64,000 nucleotides of DNA from Chryseobacterium vaccae (lineage in GTDB: Bacteria; Bacteroidota; Bacteroidia; Flavobacteriales; Weeksellaceae). Every line of letters begins with the position of its first letter. The stretch's first letter is position 1. Below are positions 61,438-64,000 of the stretch, in pieces. The position numbers and the translations under genes were made by a program. The DNA is taken from positions 744,001 to 808,000 of the forward strand of contig NZ_VSWH01000001.1 in assembly GCF_009602705.1 (NCBI RefSeq), written 5' to 3'. The notes under the pieces were generated by a model. The model made no database searches. It saw nothing but the letters and a program-made list of their open reading frames with translations, and was not told the origin of the DNA.

Positions 61438-62691
61438 TTATTTAAGATTATTCAATGCGTTTTCCAGTTTCGGAAGCATTACTTTGATCTCATCAATGGC
61501 AAGTCCTCCAACAGAAGCACGGAACCAAGGTTCTGATTTTTCTTCTCCGAAAGCTGAGAACGGAACTAAAGCCACTCCTGCATCATTGATCAGGTAAAAT
61601 ACAAGATCAGATGAGTTTTCAATGACAGATCCGTCCGGTTTTGTTTTTCCGATATAGTCTAATTTAATAGTAAGATAAAGGGCTCCCATCGGTTCAATAC
61701 TGTCTACGGTAAGTCCTTTGGCTTTTAAATCCTGGATTCCACCGTGAAGAACTTTTAAGCTGTCTTCCAGCTTTGCTTTAAAATCTTCTACGAATACGTT
61801 TACATTTTCAGGGTTTTCATAGAATTTTGCAGTTGCTTCCTGCTCAGGTTTTGGTGCCCAGGCTCCAACGTGTGTTAGAAGCGCTTTCATCTTATCAATG
61901 ATATGCGCAGGACCGAATCCCCATCCTACACGTACTCCTGTTGCAGCAAGACATTTTGAGATTCCGTCAATATATATGGTATATTCCTTCATTTCAGGGA
62001 AAAGAGAAACCGGATCTACGTGTTCTGCTCCAAAAGTAAGGTTGGAATAGATCTGGTCATACATTAAGTATAAAGGTTTTTCGTCTGCTCCTCTTTTTTT
62101 GTTTTCAGCGATCACCAGCTCACAGATTTCTGAAAGCTGCTCTCTTGTAAACATGGTTCCTGTAGGGTTCAATGGAGAACAAAGGGCTAAAAGAACTGCT
62201 CCATCCAAATGCGGTCTCAAATCATCTGCTGTCGGAAGGAAGTTGGTTTCAGGCTTTGTTTTTACTTCTACGGCATTGGCGGAAGTAAGGTAAGCATAGT
62301 GGTTGTTGTTCCATGACGGAGTTGGATATACTACTTTGTCTCCTTCATCTACAATGGTTTTGTAAACAGCGTAGATCAACGGTCTTGATCCTGCAGTGAT
62401 AAGGATATCATTCGGTGCGTAATCCAGATTCCATCTGCTTTTCAGGTCTTTTGAAACTTCTTTTCTTAAAGATAAAAGTCCGTTGGCAGGCGGATAATTC
62501 GTCAGATTATTCTGATAAGCTTTCTGAATCTCTTCCTTCAGCAGGGCTGGAATAGGATAGATATTAGAATTCAGGTCACCAATAGTAAGATTGGCTATTT
62601 CTGCTCCTTTTGCCTTTAAATCATTTACTTCATTACCAATTTTTACAATTTCTGAACCAATCAGGTTCGCCGCTAATTTTGAAACTTTCAC
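61438..62691 (-). CDS. Class I/II PLP aminotransferase
   Basis: A 417-residue fold-type I aminotransferase. Markers: NLTIGDLNSNIYPIP, TAGSRPLIYAVYKTI, CSPLNPTGTMF (substrate/PLP Asn), MYDQIYSNLTFG (PLP-binding Asp and Tyr) and the lysine in IDGISKCLAATGVRVGWG, with the C-terminal substrate arginine in WFRASVGG. It resembles the aspartate-type aminotransferases of subgroup Igamma; the amino donor and acceptor cannot be read. Single gene. Confidence 0.92.
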   Translation of the reverse strand: MKVSKLAANLIGSEIVKIGNEVNDLKAKGAEIANLTIGDLNSNIYPIPALLKEEIQKAYQNNLTNYPPANGLLSLRKEVSKDLKSRWNLDYAPNDILITAGSRPLIYAVYKTIVDEGDKVVYPTPSWNNNHYAYLTSANAVEVKTKPETNFLPTADDLRPHLDGAVLLALCSPLNPTGTMFTREQLSEICELVIAENKKRGADEKPLYLMYDQIYSNLTFGAEHVDPVSLFPEMKEYTIYIDGISKCLAATGVRVGWGFGPAHIIDKMKALLTHVGAWAPKPEQEATAKFYENPENVNVFVEDFKAKLEDSLKVLHGGIQDLKAKGLTVDSIEPMGALYLTIKLDYIGKTKPDGSVIENSSDLVFYLINDAGVALVPFSAFGEEKSEPWFRASVGGLAIDEIKVMLPKLENALNNLK

Positions 62692-62724
62692 TTTATTTTT
62701 ATTTAAAATTTACTAATATTGTCT

Positions 62725-63618
62725 TTATACATCCATTTTCTCACGTATCTGATCCACTGGCATCTGTGCCTCAAAAAGGGCCATTAGTTCCTTAGCTTTT
62801 TTTGCCGTGTTGGAATTCGGATATTTTTTTATGATCCTTTTGAATTCCTTTATGTTTTCATCGTATAGTTTTCCGTCTGCGCTTTCGTAGGTCATTGTAT
62901 TATCCATACCGAAAAGATAATCGTCCAGATAATTATTATAGTCCTGCTTTACTGTTTTTAAAAGCTTACTTTTAGGATATTTATTAATAAAATTCTCCCA
63001 GAATATCAACCTCTCTCCTAGTTCTTCCCAAGTAATGATCAGCCCGGCATCTGCGGCATAATTGCTTTCGCTTTCTTTTGCAGTCTGAGTAATATACAGT
63101 TCATAATCCGGGGTTACTTTTCCCTTAAAAATAGGAGGATAATATCCGGGAATGGTCCAGATCTCGGTTATTCCTTCTCCTACTTCCCTGAATTCAAGGC
63201 CTACTTTTTTCAGTTCAGCAGCCACTTTCTTTACATTGTCCGGAAGATTATATTGATCTTTATCGTAGTTGTAATAATTGACATACTTGTCTAAAATATC
63301 ACTGTGCAAAGTACTTAGACATTCTGTATACTTTTCTCTTATCTGAACAAAATCTTCATATGTTTTATCATTTTGTTCCGGAGTGTTCGCTGCAAGCTCT
63401 TTTTCAATCTTAGTACGATACCATTGAAGAGCAGTGATGTAATCTTCCGTTTTATGGGAAGGAGAACATGCCGTATCAATTGGTTTATACTGATCTTCTT
63501 TGGCTTCAGTTTTAACAATTGAATCGTTTGCCGGCTTTACATCAGAAACTGCAGCTTCCTTTTTACAGGAAACTACAGCCACAGACAGTATACAAACTGC
63601 TATAATTTGTTTTATCAT
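62725..63618 (-). CDS. Lipoprotein of unknown function
   Basis: A 297-residue protein with signal IIAVCILSVAVVSC (lipidation Cys18) and a linker to about residue 48. The mature part is mostly helical, ending in a segment reminiscent of TPR-like tether motifs (RIIKKYPNSNTAKKAKELMA). The middle has aromatic-rich beta segments (EIWTIPGYYPPIFKG). No family recognised. It follows the phosphosugar mutase gene by 6 bp, so they share a transcript. Confidence 0.82.
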   Translation of the reverse strand: MIKQIIAVCILSVAVVSCKKEAAVSDVKPANDSIVKTEAKEDQYKPIDTACSPSHKTEDYITALQWYRTKIEKELAANTPEQNDKTYEDFVQIREKYTECLSTLHSDILDKYVNYYNYDKDQYNLPDNVKKVAAELKKVGLEFREVGEGITEIWTIPGYYPPIFKGKVTPDYELYITQTAKESESNYAADAGLIITWEELGERLIFWENFINKYPKSKLLKTVKQDYNNYLDDYLFGMDNTMTYESADGKLYDENIKEFKRIIKKYPNSNTAKKAKELMALFEAQMPVDQIREKMDV

Positions 63619-63624
63619 AATCTG

Positions 63625-64000
63625 TTAATCCAGTTTTAAATCTGTTTTAACGGCTCCGATCTTCGCTTCCAATGATTTTAATTTATCTATGAAATCTGCT
63701 TCTGAAGTAATGGAGTCTTTCACCGACACATAAAATTTAATTTTCGGTTCGGTTCCGGAAGGCCTTACGCAGACTTTTGTTCCATCCTGTGTATAGTAAA
63801 TCAATACATTGGACTTCGGAATATCATTCATTACTTTTATTTCATTGTTAGAAACACTGAAACTGGTCTGCTCTTTAAAGTCCTTGATTTCCTCTACCAA
63901 TGAGCCTGCAAGCTCTTTCGGAGGATTTTCACGGAAGTTTTTCATCATATTCTGAATTTCTTCAGCCCCTTCTTTTCCTTTTCTTACGATATTGATCAGT
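63625..64000 (-). CDS. Phosphoglucomutase/phosphomannomutase family, C-terminal part
   Basis: The window ends inside this gene; the last 125 codons are visible. The segment CVRPSGTEPKIKFYVSV is the phosphate-binding loop of domain 4 in alpha-D-phosphohexomutases, which interconvert sugar 1- and 6-phosphates. The reading frame continues upstream past the ATG at 63948 to the window edge, so that ATG is internal. Confidence 0.93.
   Translation of the reverse strand, partial: LINIVRKGKEGAEEIQNMMKNFRENPPKELAGSLVEEIKDFKEQTSFSVSNNEIKVMNDIPKSNVLIYYTQDGTKVCVRPSGTEPKIKFYVSVKDSITSEADFIDKLKSLEAKIGAVKTDLKLD

Overview
The window looks like chromosomal DNA from a Chryseobacterium-type flavobacterium (Bacteroidota, Weeksellaceae). 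This rests on low GC, lack of Shine-Dalgarno sites, many promoters with the Bacteroidota -7 element TAnnTTTG, a 288-residue primary sigma factor without region 1.1, a type IX secretion sorting domain, a subfamily-iii (Bacteroidota) type VI secretion gene trio, an IND/CGB-like class B1 metallo-beta-lactamase, and a bacteriocin-like leader peptide of the kind seen in Chryseobacterium. The species cannot be fixed from the sequence alone.

Layout. 1-5.3 kb is an accessory stretch: the end of a thioredoxin-like gene, a glycine-zipper leader peptide, a cysteine-rich membrane protein, and a compact restriction-modification operon (XRE regulator, Dam-like methyltransferase, AlwI-like endonuclease). 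5.4-17 kb holds small metabolic and regulatory genes (VOC protein, AraC regulator, tail-specific protease, ArsR/SRPBCC pair with DUF1801, DoxX and DUF4256 genes, threonine-aldolase-like lyase with a kinase-like protein, DtxR-type regulator). 17.2-21.1 kb carries the beta-lactamase and tssK-tssN-tssG. 21.4-29.5 kb holds secreted enzymes (S1/P1 nuclease, PQQ-type sugar dehydrogenase with T9SS tail, S9 peptidase), rpoD and a short lipoprotein/GNAT/flavin monooxygenase operon.

29.7-35.9 kb is a copper-handling cluster: a very large multicopper oxidase that appears to fuse two metal-binding domains, a CopA-type oxidase and a CopB-like C-terminus, then a DUF3347 protein, a HYC_CC_PP protein and a TonB-dependent receptor. 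36-42.8 kb holds kdsA and two large multi-membrane proteins of the GT-C/DUF2723 type. 43-45.5 kb pairs a cysteine-synthase-like enzyme with an alpha-oxoamine synthase, most simply read as the first two steps of sulfonolipid synthesis. 45.5-54 kb holds a DMT transporter, a bactofilin-like protein, a B12-binding radical SAM protein, two exported proteins and atpDC. 54-56.6 kb has ribF followed by an intact IS3-family element that landed in the loop of what looks like the ribF terminator. The rest holds an MmcQ-like protein, a glutathione peroxidase lipoprotein, kdsB, small exported proteins, an aminotransferase and the 3' part of a phosphosugar mutase.

Intergenic regions contain several families of degenerate repeats shared between distant gaps. 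I saw no rRNA, tRNA, CRISPR array or prophage. The most unusual items are the glycine-zipper peptide with paired CX3C motifs, the oxidase fusion, the sulfonolipid gene pair, the isolated three-gene T6SS set, and the IS in a terminator loop.
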